A stretch of 11,668 nucleotides of DNA from JANRLJ01 sp034437895 (GTDB lineage: Bacteria; Chloroflexota; Anaerolineae; Aggregatilineales; Phototrophicaceae). Below the pieces are notes generated by a model that worked only from the letters and a program-made list of their open reading frames with translations, was not told the origin of the DNA and did no database searches. The stretch's first letter is position 1, and the number at the start of each line of letters is the position of its first letter. This document shows, one piece after another, positions 1 to 5,935 of the stretch. The stretch spans positions 1 to 11,668 of the forward strand of contig DAOTTO010000266.1 of the NCBI GenBank assembly GCA_034437895.1, written 5' to 3'. The position numbers and the translations under genes are program-made.

Positions 1-648
1 GGTTATACGCACCTACTTATTGACGATTTAGCCTATATTGATGGTGAGCAGATGAACATGCTGAAGTCTATTGCCGACGGCACAGCGCGACTGCATAGGT
101 TGTCTGAAAAGTATCTGTGGTACAGCCGCAGCCAATTCTTAAAACCTAATCAAGTGCTTAACTGCCCAACAAACCGCGCCGAAGTAATTACTCATGAGAC
201 AGCGTTCAACATCGCTTCTCGCTATAGCCGCTTGAATGACCTTCAATTGGATACGATGTCGTCAAACATCAGCATTGGCGAAGAGGTGCTGCAAAGGATC
301 ATTGAAGAACTGGTCGAAAATGCCTGCAAATTTTCGCTGCCGGGAACGCCCATCGTCATCCGTATGCAAGCACGAGAGCGCTATTTTCGGATTACGGTTC
401 AAGATCAGGGGCATGGCATGACCGAAGCTCAGATTGAACAGATCAGCGCGTTTAACCAGTTTGAACGTGAGCAGTATGAGCAGCAGGGCGTTGGCTTGGG
501 GCTGATTATTGCCAAACGTTTTGCCGAAGCCTACGGCGGCAAGCTCACTCTGCAAAGTGCCGAGCATCAAGGGACAAAAGCCGCGCTCTATCTCCAATAT
601 GCCGCATCCGAGACTGGGCAATCCCAAATCAGCAAGAAAAATGTCTAG
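1..648 (+). CDS. Histidine kinase, C-terminal part (left-truncated by window)
   Basis: The reading frame is open from base 1, so the gene begins outside the window; the first in-frame ATG (52) lies inside a conserved helix and is not the real start. The 215 visible residues cover the end of the dimerisation/phosphoacceptor helices and a full HATPase_c domain: N-box IIEELVENACKFS, G1 box QDQGHGMTEAQI and G2 box with GVGLGL. These bind ATP for autophosphorylation of a histidine, which would lie just upstream. The whole fragment aligns with residues 161 to the end of the next gene, for example both have TARL-H/Q-RLSEKYLWYSRSQF, so the two are tandem paralogues. By analogy the missing N-terminus probably carries a receiver domain (inference). 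The last about 15 residues (after LYLQY) are polar and not shared. There is no membrane segment in the visible part, so it is probably cytosolic. Confidence 0.9.
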   Translation, partial: GYTHLLIDDLAYIDGEQMNMLKSIADGTARLHRLSEKYLWYSRSQFLKPNQVLNCPTNRAEVITHETAFNIASRYSRLNDLQLDTMSSNISIGEEVLQRIIEELVENACKFSLPGTPIVIRMQARERYFRITVQDQGHGMTEAQIEQISAFNQFEREQYEQQGVGLGLIIAKRFAEAYGGKLTLQSAEHQGTKAALYLQYAASETGQSQISKKNV

Positions 649-680
649 CATCCACAACCTCAAGAATTGCACGATAAAAG

Positions 681-714
681 CGACAGTATAATAAAAGCTA
701 TTGTCGTATTATAC
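681..714. promoter_or_regulatory. Interleaved inverted repeats before second kinase gene
   Basis: Between the two kinase genes, CGACA (681-685) pairs with TGTCG (702-706), and this stem can be extended to 8 pairs (681-688 with 699-706) using one G-T wobble. A second perfect 8-base inverted repeat, GTATAATA (686-693) and TATTATAC (707-714), interleaves with the first. The left arm contains TATAAT (687-692), a perfect -10 hexamer; no good -35 is seen at normal spacing. The site ends 2 nt before the ATG at 717. It could be a promoter-operator for the second kinase or a weak terminator for the first; the sequence alone does not decide. Confidence 0.4.
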
Positions 715-716
715 CC

Positions 717-1808
717 ATGAGACTGAAAAAAATGGCGAAAATACTCATCATTGAGGACGATCATGCGCTCCGGAATATTGTCGTCCAAGGTTTGGGCGAT
801 ACGCATGAGGTATATGAAGCTGATAATGGATTTAGCGGGTTAGAAATTGCTACGGCATATCTCCCCGATTTAGTCATTTGTGATATTGCCATGCACGGTA
901 TGGATGGCTACAGTGTACTGACGCATCTTCGTAGCGAGGAAGCCACCGCCGAGATTTCTTTCATCTTCCTCACAGCACACAGCGGACGTGAATGGATGCG
1001 GCGCGGGATGGACTTGGGCGCAGATGATTTTCTGACGAAGCCATTCAGCCTCATTGATTTGCAGCAAGCCGTAGAAACGCGTCTGGTTAAAAAAGCCTTG
1101 CGCGATATGCTGATAAATAAAAAAGTGAACGAACTGCGCGATAATATCCTCACGGCGCTGCCCCATGAACTGCGTACCGCCATTATGGTGATCGAGGGCT
1201 ACACCCATCTGCTCATGGACGATTTATCACATCTGGGCGGCGAACAGATGCAAATGCTGCAAGCCATCGCGGATGGTACCGCCCGTTTGCAGCGATTGTC
1301 GGAAAAATATCTCTGGTACAGCCGCAGCCAATTTGTAAAGTTTGATGAGATGGCTGATTGTTCTACGGTCAATGCTGAAATTATCATCCGAGATACAGCG
1401 CTTACTACTGCTGCGCGTTTTGGCCGCAGCCATGATTTGAAGCTGGATACGCTCCCCTCAAAGGTGAGGATTGATGAGCATGTTTTGCGGCGCATTATTG
1501 AGGAATTGGTCGAAAATGCCTGCAAATTTTCTGGTCAGGGAACGCAGATTGCGATTCGGATAGGGGCGCAGCAGCATTTTTTTAAAATTATGGTGGAAGA
1601 TCAAGGGCGCGGCATGACTGAAGCGCAAATTGCCCAAATCGGCGCATTTAAGCAGTTTGACCGCGAACAGTATGAACAACAAGGTATTGGTTTGGGGTTC
1701 GTGATCGTGAAGCGCTTTGCCGAAGCCTACGGTGGCAAATTTGTCATCAAAAGTATGCTGCAAAAAGGTACAAAAGCCGCGTTTTATGTACCGCACGGCG
1801 CTGTTTAA
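717..1808 (+). CDS. Response-regulator/histidine kinase fusion (REC-HisKA-HATPase_c)
   Basis: This is a 363-residue cytosolic signalling protein with the receiver first. Residues 7-123 form a REC domain: acidic pair E13-D14-D15, phospho-acceptor D56 (in VICDIAMHGMDGY), T86 and K108 (in FLTKPF). A charged helix (124-142) leads to a HisKA-type dimerisation helix with H150 in PHELRT; the usual proline after HELRT is alanine. HATPase_c follows, with N-box N267 (IIEELVENACKFS), G1 D295 (VEDQGRGM) and G2 G323-G325-G327. All catalytic residues for phosphotransfer are present, so it should be active; the partner and signal are unknown. The REC-first order suggests that another kinase controls it. The start at 717 lacks a clear Shine-Dalgarno; ATG 732 would give MAKILIIEDD, a typical receiver start, and is a real alternative. 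It is the tandem paralogue of the upstream gene and converges on the Nudix gene, with stop codons 3 nt apart. Confidence 0.92.
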   Translation: MRLKKMAKILIIEDDHALRNIVVQGLGDTHEVYEADNGFSGLEIATAYLPDLVICDIAMHGMDGYSVLTHLRSEEATAEISFIFLTAHSGREWMRRGMDLGADDFLTKPFSLIDLQQAVETRLVKKALRDMLINKKVNELRDNILTALPHELRTAIMVIEGYTHLLMDDLSHLGGEQMQMLQAIADGTARLQRLSEKYLWYSRSQFVKFDEMADCSTVNAEIIIRDTALTTAARFGRSHDLKLDTLPSKVRIDEHVLRRIIEELVENACKFSGQGTQIAIRIGAQQHFFKIMVEDQGRGMTEAQIAQIGAFKQFDREQYEQQGIGLGFVIVKRFAEAYGGKFVIKSMLQKGTKAAFYVPHGAV

Positions 1809-1811
1809 TTT

Positions 1812-2300
1812 TTAGTGCGTTTGCCAACGCGCAATGAGCGTGATGGTTGAGGTAAAAACCAACTCCGGCAGTTCATTTTTACCAAACCACGCTACCGCTG
1901 CGGCATCATCACCCGGTTTAAGGCTGCCACGCACGACATCAGCGGCATAGGCAATCGTAATCGCGCCGCCTTCGCCGCTGTAAAACACATCGAGTAACTG
2001 CCCAACGCGGATTTCCAAACCCGTTTCTTCCAACATCTCGCGCATGACGGCATCGCGGGGGTCTTCGTCCGCCTCCACATAGCCCCCTGCCAGCGCCCAT
2101 AATCCTTTACCAGGGTCGCCTGCCCGTTGAATGAGCAGCACAGCATTATCACTGGCGATAAAAGCGACAACCGCCACTTTGGGGTCAAAAAAGATCACAT
2201 TTCCACAGGTCGGACAGGTCGGGCGTAGGCGTCCGTAGCGGTTTTCTTCCCGCGTCCGTGTGCCACATTTTGGACAGTACTCGGCTGTAGAATGGCTCAC
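1812..2300 (-). CDS. Nudix hydrolase with N-terminal zinc ribbon (NudC/ADP-ribose pyrophosphatase-like)
   Basis: This 162-residue protein probably hydrolyses a nucleoside diphosphate linked to another group; the substrate cannot be told. Numbered from GTG 2300, a zinc ribbon has C9-x2-C12 and C29-x2-C32, followed by a Nudix fold with a complete Nudix box: G73, E79, R87-E88, E91-E92, G94 (GX5EX7REUXEEXGU). The divalent-metal ligands are thus intact. It is the last gene of the minus-strand operon, 7 nt after the anti-sigma stop. I chose GTG 2300 because it avoids overlap and gives a short lead into YCPKCG; a longer frame from GTG 2363 overlaps the membrane-helix codons of the upstream gene by 56 nt and adds 21 residues that do not look like a Nudix N-terminus. 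Neither start has a good Shine-Dalgarno, so translation may be coupled to the anti-sigma gene. It may be a housecleaning enzyme; the link to the sigma system is only positional. Confidence 0.9.
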   Translation of the reverse strand: MSHSTAEYCPKCGTRTREENRYGRLRPTCPTCGNVIFFDPKVAVVAFIASDNAVLLIQRAGDPGKGLWALAGGYVEADEDPRDAVMREMLEETGLEIRVGQLLDVFYSGEGGAITIAYAADVVRGSLKPGDDAAAVAWFGKNELPELVFTSTITLIARWQTH

Positions 2301-2307
2301 AGCAGAC

Positions 2308-3663
2308 TCATACGTTGCGCTGGCGGATATAAAAGAAGACTGCCACGCCAGCCGCGATTCCACCCAGGACGATCAGCATACCCCCTAAAACGGCGTTATT
2401 GGATGAGTCATTTTCGTCTTTAGGCGTTAAGGGCGGCGCGGTCTGTTGTTCCTGAGTGTTGGTGTCCTGTGCATCATCCGGCAGACTTTCGGTACTTTCG
2501 GGTTGGGCTTGGGCGATTTGCGATTCGCTAGCGGCGCTCCCTGCTGTTGTTGCTATAACCGTATTTTCGATTGGCGCGTCTGTTTCGACAGACAAATCTG
2601 TTTCGACAGCACGCGCTTCCGTCATTGCGTCCGGGGAGGGGATGGGAGTTGGTGCAAAGGATAAGGGTGATGGCGCAGCATTTTGTGTATCACTTGCTTC
2701 GGCGGCGTTTGCTTCGTTGGCACTTAACCCCGAAGCGGCCTCCATTTCTTGCGTTGGGAGGGCTGTTTGGGTAGGGGTAGACGCTATTTGCATTTGGGCC
2801 ATCCCCGCCGCGCCCTCATTGGCGACAGACGGCCCCAATTCATCAAAGTTATCGGTGATGGTAGTGCCAGTACCGCCTCCACCGGTTGGTGCGCTGCCGG
2901 AGGCCGAATCCATATTCGCGGCTGCGTTGGTTGTCATAGGCTGGCTTGGCGCTGCCGGAGCAATAAATGCTGCGGCAGATGTAGCATACGTCAGCGTAGG
3001 CGTGAGAAAGAGATTATAAAGTTGGATCGCTGTCAGCCCGATTTCGGCTTCGCTTGCGGCTTCACTTGCGGTTTGTGTCGCGGCTGAATAAAGGGCTGTG
3101 GTTTGCACAGACGCGGAAAGCGTTAGGCGTTCTTCTGTTGAAAGCTCCCCGGTATTGGCAAAAAGCGCGGATAGCGTTGCAGAAGGCAGGCTGTCATCCG
3201 TGAACTGTGCGGTTGGGCTTGAGAATGCGGAGACATCGTTGGGGAACTCTGCATCCCTTGACACCGCGAATTGAAGGTCATTATTTCCCGATAAAATCAG
3301 CCCAACCCCTACGAAGATGAGAATCGCGGCGGCGGCGGCACTTAACGCGCTGATGAGAGGGAAGGGAATGATGCGGCGCGGCTTTTCCGGTTGAGTCACC
3401 CGCAGCAGGGGCGGCGATGAGGCCGATTTTGCCTCTGATTCGATAGCCACAACAGGCAGCGTAAAATTACGCGGCGCTTTTAAGGTCGGCAGTTGATGAA
3501 TCAGCGCTACTGTCTGCCGCAGCGCGGCTAATTCTCGGCGCAGCAGCGGTTCGGCTGACAAACGCGCTTCCAGCGCCAACCGTTCCGAATCCTCCAGCAT
3601 CTCATCAATGTAGGCGGAAAGGCTTTCATAATCCTGATCGGTCAAATTGGGTTCAGATAACAT
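2308..3663 (-). CDS. Membrane anti-sigma factor with long extracytoplasmic region
   Basis: This is a 451-residue protein directly downstream of an ECF sigma gene. The N-terminal about 75 residues (LSAYIDEMLEDSERLALEARL ending at PRNFTLP) match the short helical sigma-binding domain common in Chloroflexota anti-sigma factors; the HxxxCxxC zinc motif of ZAS domains is absent. A hydrophobic helix lies at about 100-124 (IIPFPLISALSAAAAAILIF). About 300 residues follow that are rich in Ala, Ser, Thr, Pro, Glu and Gln with a Gly run (GGGGTGTT), presumably outside the membrane, then a second helix near the end (GGMLIVLGGIAAGVAVFFY) with a short basic tail RQRNV. It should hold the sigma factor at the membrane until a signal frees it (family knowledge). 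ATG 3663 is preferred because it precedes LSEPNLTDQD and lies 23 nt after the sigma stop; TTG 3675 is possible. A second C-terminal helix and so long a low-complexity loop are unusual for this class. Confidence 0.85.
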   Translation of the reverse strand: MLSEPNLTDQDYESLSAYIDEMLEDSERLALEARLSAEPLLRRELAALRQTVALIHQLPTLKAPRNFTLPVVAIESEAKSASSPPLLRVTQPEKPRRIIPFPLISALSAAAAAILIFVGVGLILSGNNDLQFAVSRDAEFPNDVSAFSSPTAQFTDDSLPSATLSALFANTGELSTEERLTLSASVQTTALYSAATQTASEAASEAEIGLTAIQLYNLFLTPTLTYATSAAAFIAPAAPSQPMTTNAAANMDSASGSAPTGGGGTGTTITDNFDELGPSVANEGAAGMAQMQIASTPTQTALPTQEMEAASGLSANEANAAEASDTQNAAPSPLSFAPTPIPSPDAMTEARAVETDLSVETDAPIENTVIATTAGSAASESQIAQAQPESTESLPDDAQDTNTQEQQTAPPLTPKDENDSSNNAVLGGMLIVLGGIAAGVAVFFYIRQRNV

Positions 3664-3686
3664 CTCAATACACAATACTTAATAAT

Positions 3687-4298
3687 TCATTCGTCACGTA
3701 CAAGACGATATTCAATCGGTAAAAGTTCCTGCACGGCCTGTAGACATTGGCGCACGTTGGCTCGCGCTCGGCTCAGGCGGCTTTTGATCGTCCCAAGCTG
3801 CACACCGGCGCTGTCCGCGATCTCCTGATAGCTGTAGCCTTCCACATCGCTCATCACGAGAACGATGCGCTGATCGCTGTGCAGGGCATTGATGCAGTCT
3901 TGAATGGCGTTGTTTAGTTCATTTTGGGTAACGGTTTGTTCCGGCGTGGCGCTACTATCCGGTAAAGCGGGCCCGTCATCGGTATCGCCACCGGGGAGAT
4001 CATCAATATGGGTGGCAGGGCGGCGGCGGTCATACCGCAGGGAATCATAGCTGAGGTTCATGGCGATCTTCATCACCCAAGCGCGGAATATCCCGCCGCG
4101 ATAGGTATCGAGCTTGCGATGGGCGGCGATAAAGGCTTCCTGTGCAGCGTCCGCCGCCGAGTCGGGATCGCCCAAAATGCGATAGGCCGCCGTATAGACC
4201 GCATCCTGATGCCGCAAGACGAGCGCATTAAACGCGGAAACATCGCCGCGCTGCGCCGCAATAATTAACATCCCCTCGTCTTCTTGATGAACCGCCAT
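3687..4298 (-). CDS. ECF-type RNA polymerase sigma factor (sigma-70 family, SigE/RpoE-like)
   Basis: This is a 203-residue group 4 sigma factor that would direct RNA polymerase to a set of stress- or envelope-related promoters. Region 2 spans about residues 24-92: core-binding and -10 recognition around DAAQEAFIAAHRKLDTY (50-66) and FRAWVMKIAMNLSYDSLR. A variable acidic linker (99-120, many Asp and Pro) joins it to region 4 (about 128-185), whose helix-turn-helix SYQEIADSAGVQLGTIKSRL (156-175) reads the -35 element. There are no region 1 or 3 domains, as expected for ECF factors. ATG 4298 is chosen over TTG 4304, which would add only two residues. It is the first gene of the operon with the anti-sigma gene (23 nt gap) and Nudix gene; such pairs usually autoregulate, but I could not identify a convincing ECF-type promoter in the 74 nt before it. 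It is divergent to the tRNA. Confidence 0.95.
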   Translation of the reverse strand: MAVHQEDEGMLIIAAQRGDVSAFNALVLRHQDAVYTAAYRILGDPDSAADAAQEAFIAAHRKLDTYRGGIFRAWVMKIAMNLSYDSLRYDRRRPATHIDDLPGGDTDDGPALPDSSATPEQTVTQNELNNAIQDCINALHSDQRIVLVMSDVEGYSYQEIADSAGVQLGTIKSRLSRARANVRQCLQAVQELLPIEYRLVRDE

Positions 4299-4372
4299 TG
4301 ACAACCGCGCCAGATGATTTTATGATTATGAAAGTACAGTCTTAAATCAATTGTGCTATTAATAGTTCTATT

Positions 4373-4453
4373 GCCGAAGTGATGAAATGGCAAACATAGC
4401 ATGCTCAAACCATGCCGCCGAAAGGCTTGTGGGTTCGACTCCCACCTTCGGCA
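4373..4453 (+). tRNA. tRNA-Leu (anticodon CAA)
   Basis: The 81-nt sequence folds into a full class II tRNA. The acceptor stem is GCCGAAG (4373-4379) with CTTCGGC (4446-4452) and discriminator A4453. The D arm is ATG/CAT around a loop with GG. The anticodon stem GCATG (4399-4403)/CATGC (4411-4415) encloses loop CTCAAAC with anticodon CAA at 4406-4408, reading UUG codons. The long variable arm is GCC-GAAA-GGC, typical of leucine tRNA. The T arm is GTGGG-TTCGACT-CCCAC. CCA is not encoded (CAC follows the discriminator), so it must be added enzymatically. Confidence 0.96.
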
Positions 4454-4456
4454 CAC

Positions 4457-4484
4457 AAAAATCAGGTTAACCGCCTGATTTTTT
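4457..4484 (+). terminator. Intrinsic terminator of tRNA-Leu
   Basis: A-run 4457-4461 plus TCAGG (4462-4466) pairs with CCTGA (4474-4478) plus the T-run 4479-4483, with a 7-nt loop. That is a 10-bp stem followed in effect by six T residues. It starts 3 nt after the tRNA, so the tRNA is probably a single-gene transcript. Confidence 0.85.
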
Positions 4485-4504
4485 GTTTCCCACGCAGCAT
4501 GATA

Positions 4505-4510
4505 TATAAT
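4505..4510 (+). promoter_or_regulatory. Candidate -10 box for the HTH-LAGLIDADG gene
   Basis: There is a perfect TATAAT hexamer 40 nt before the ATG at 4551. A weak -35 (TTGTTT, 4483-4488) lies 16 nt upstream, overlapping the tRNA terminator tail. If used, the mRNA would start near 4517. The leader has no Shine-Dalgarno. Confidence 0.4.
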
Positions 4511-4550
4511 CCCTGTCACCCTGTCAATCTATTTACCTCTGTCAATTGCC

Positions 4551-5333
4551 ATGCGTACCTACGAAGAATACCGCCGTATCCTCGAACTGTGGGAAAAAGA
4601 ACCCAACAAGAAAAAGATTGCCCGCGAGACTGGCATCCCAAGAGGAACAGTCTTAGATTGTGTCAATACGTATGGAAGTATCGCTGGTTTAGAAGCCCAA
4701 CGGGAACGCGCCTCAAAATCAAGAGCCGATTTTCTATTATCACGTATTCGTAACGAAGCTGAAGTACAATGCGCTTATGCTTATGCACTTGGCTTATATC
4801 TCGGCGATGGATATATCAACCTCAACAAGAATGAGCGCTCGTATCGACTGCGGATTGCCCTCGATAAAAAATACCCTAACATTATTGAGCGATGTACACA
4901 GGCGCTCTTAGCGATTTTACCCAATAATAAAGTTACACTAGTATCAAATGTGGGACATTTTGATGTAACTATCAGTAATAAACACCTAGTAGAAATCTTC
5001 CCACAGCATGGCAAAGGCACAAAACATACCCGCGAAATCAAATTAGAGGTTTGGCAGCAGATCATTGTTGATTTATACCCGCTAGAGTTTTTTCGCGGCT
5101 TATATCATTCGGATGGGTCGCGCTATAGCAATGTTGTGAAGGGAAAAGATTACCCACGTTACCAGTTTACAAATGTTTCCAAAGATATCATTCGATTATT
5201 CAGCGATACGTGCGACAAGCTCGGTTTTGAATGGACGGCGAAAACACGGCTCAAGCCACTTTGCTATGATATTTATATCTCCAAGCGTAAGGATGTGGAC
5301 TATCTCGATCAGGTGATCGGCGCGAAAAGCTGA
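4551..5333 (+). CDS. HTH plus LAGLIDADG homing-endonuclease-like protein, stand-alone
   Basis: This is a 260-residue protein. Residues about 18-42 (KKKIARETGIPRGTVLDCV) form a helix-turn-helix. A basic linker (50-67) leads to two LAGLIDADG motifs: ALGLYLGDGYI (79-89, D86) and RGLYHSDGSRY (182-192, D188), each starting the alpha-beta half of a monomeric LAGLIDADG fold. Both metal-binding acidic residues are kept, so DNA cleavage is possible. A middle FPQHGKGTKH segment and PRYQFTNVS are shared, as I recall, with a family frequent in Actinobacteria and Chloroflexota that is usually annotated as a transcriptional regulator. It is not inside an intron or intein: no split host gene surrounds it. 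It begins 98 nt after a tRNA-Leu and its TGA touches a truncated DUF4258 gene. Its codons look more AT-rich than neighbouring genes, suggesting transfer. It could be an endonuclease, a WhiA-like regulator, or an enzyme domesticated as a DNA-binding protein; sequence alone does not decide. Confidence 0.85.
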   Translation: MRTYEEYRRILELWEKEPNKKKIARETGIPRGTVLDCVNTYGSIAGLEAQRERASKSRADFLLSRIRNEAEVQCAYAYALGLYLGDGYINLNKNERSYRLRIALDKKYPNIIERCTQALLAILPNNKVTLVSNVGHFDVTISNKHLVEIFPQHGKGTKHTREIKLEVWQQIIVDLYPLEFFRGLYHSDGSRYSNVVKGKDYPRYQFTNVSKDIIRLFSDTCDKLGFEWTAKTRLKPLCYDIYISKRKDVDYLDQVIGAKS

Positions 5334-5336
5334 GGC

Positions 5337-5425
5337 AAAATCGGGCTTTTGGATGGCACTAAAGATCATCTCGCGGGAAATGCGGCGCAGCGCCATGCGT
5401 TCTTCGGCGTGGTGGGTCAAACTTG
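5337..5425 (-). pseudogene. DUF4258 gene remnant (N-terminal half only)
   Basis: Read on the minus strand, 5420 to 5340 encodes LTHHAEERMALRRISREM followed by IFSAIQKPD. This matches the N-terminal part of the intact DUF4258 protein at 8873-9169 in 23 of 27 residues and 67 of 81 bases. The match stops after QKPD, next to the stop codon of the LAGLIDADG gene (5331-5333); the remaining two thirds of the domain, including the conserved C-terminal strands, are missing. The 5' side has also lost its start and runs into the IS982-like fragment. It is a broken copy. An open frame continues on both sides (5196-5537 minus) but is a chance fusion of unrelated pieces. Confidence 0.8.
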
Positions 5426-5454
5426 CAACCACCAACAAAGCGTATAGTGATCTA

Positions 5455-5730
5455 TTCCAGCAGTCGCGGCATCCGTTGTACAAAGCGTCCATAACTGATG
5501 AGATAGGGAAATTCAGCCTGCAAATACTCCTATACATGTTACGAATAGTAGCCTTTGAAATTCCGATATTAGCTCTGGTGAAAGTGAATCATGATTGTCA
5601 GCTCTTCGCTATCGCTTAATTGCCCCGCTCGTTGTCCCTGTTGCTTGCCAGTCAACAACAATCGCCTGGGCTGTTTTTCATCCATTTCTTTGCAGAAATC
5701 ATCGACAAATAGGTTTTTCGTATGCCGATG
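5455..5730 (-). pseudogene. IS982-like transposase fragment, N-terminal, with in-frame stops
   Basis: Minus-strand translation in one frame gives NLFVDDFCKEMDEKQ, then LSDSEELTIMIHFHQS, stop, YRNFKGYYS, stop, HV, stop, EYLQAEFPYLISYGRF and VQRMPRLLE, then a further stop. The order and wording (VDDFCK, SDSE-TI-I-FH-S, YRNFK-YY, EFP-L-SY-RF, MPR) are those of the N-terminal region of IS982-family transposases. The three internal stops at 5569-5571, 5539-5541 and 5530-5532 are all in the same frame, so decay was by point mutation. The catalytic DDE domain and the 3' end of the element are gone, replaced by the DUF4258 remnant. I could not identify terminal inverted repeats. It is not functional. 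Confidence 0.75.
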
Positions 5731-5923
5731 CCGCTGACCAAAAATTAACCCCTTCCCCTACAAACCTAAAATTCATAGCATCTTTCACTAATTAAGCCGC
5801 CGCCTTAGTGACAGCAAGCGTGCTTCGCGTTAAACTATGCTATCAGGCTTAATCAAAGTTACGTTAAAATTTGAAAATTAAACCTTATAGTGTACCTTCG
5901 CTCATTTTATTTATAGTCGCAGC
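5731..5923. other. Non-coding leader before the VWA gene
   Basis: There is no gene here. It contains an AT-rich stretch (5845-5920) that probably holds the VWA promoter, but I could not pick out a -10/-35 pair with good spacing. Two short inverted repeats interleave: ATAGCAT near 5776 with ATGCTAT near 5837, and ATTAAGCC (5791-5798) with GGCTTAAT (5846-5853). They might be remnants of the IS end or an operator; they may also be chance. Confidence 0.35.
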
Positions 5924-5929
5924 AGGAGG
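5924..5929 (+). promoter_or_regulatory. Strong Shine-Dalgarno that fixes a TTG start
   Basis: AGGAGG lies 6 nt before TTG 5936. That TTG is followed at once by a signal peptide (KKLLLILILVLF), and no in-frame ATG exists at the N-terminus, so the ribosome site decides the unusual start codon. Confidence 0.85.
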
Positions 5930-5935
5930 CTTGTT

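Noticed and set aside
2456..3019. A 187-residue plus-strand open frame opposite the anti-sigma gene
   Set aside because: It is antisense to a low-complexity Ala/Ser/Thr region, has no domain and no ribosome site.
4412..4753. Plus-strand open frame starting inside the tRNA
   Set aside because: It overlaps tRNA, terminator and the LAGLIDADG gene in another frame.
4551..5333. Intein or group I intron hosting the LAGLIDADG domain
   Set aside because: No splice-junction residues, no Hint motifs and no flanking exon or extein are visible.
5196..5537. A 113-residue minus-strand open frame
   Set aside because: It joins antisense of the LAGLIDADG gene, the DUF4258 remnant and a wrong frame of the transposase fragment; only the DUF4258 part is meaningful.
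4430..5935. Integrase-type attachment site at the 3' end of the tRNA-Leu
   Set aside because: I found no second copy of the tRNA 3' end downstream in the window and no integrase gene.
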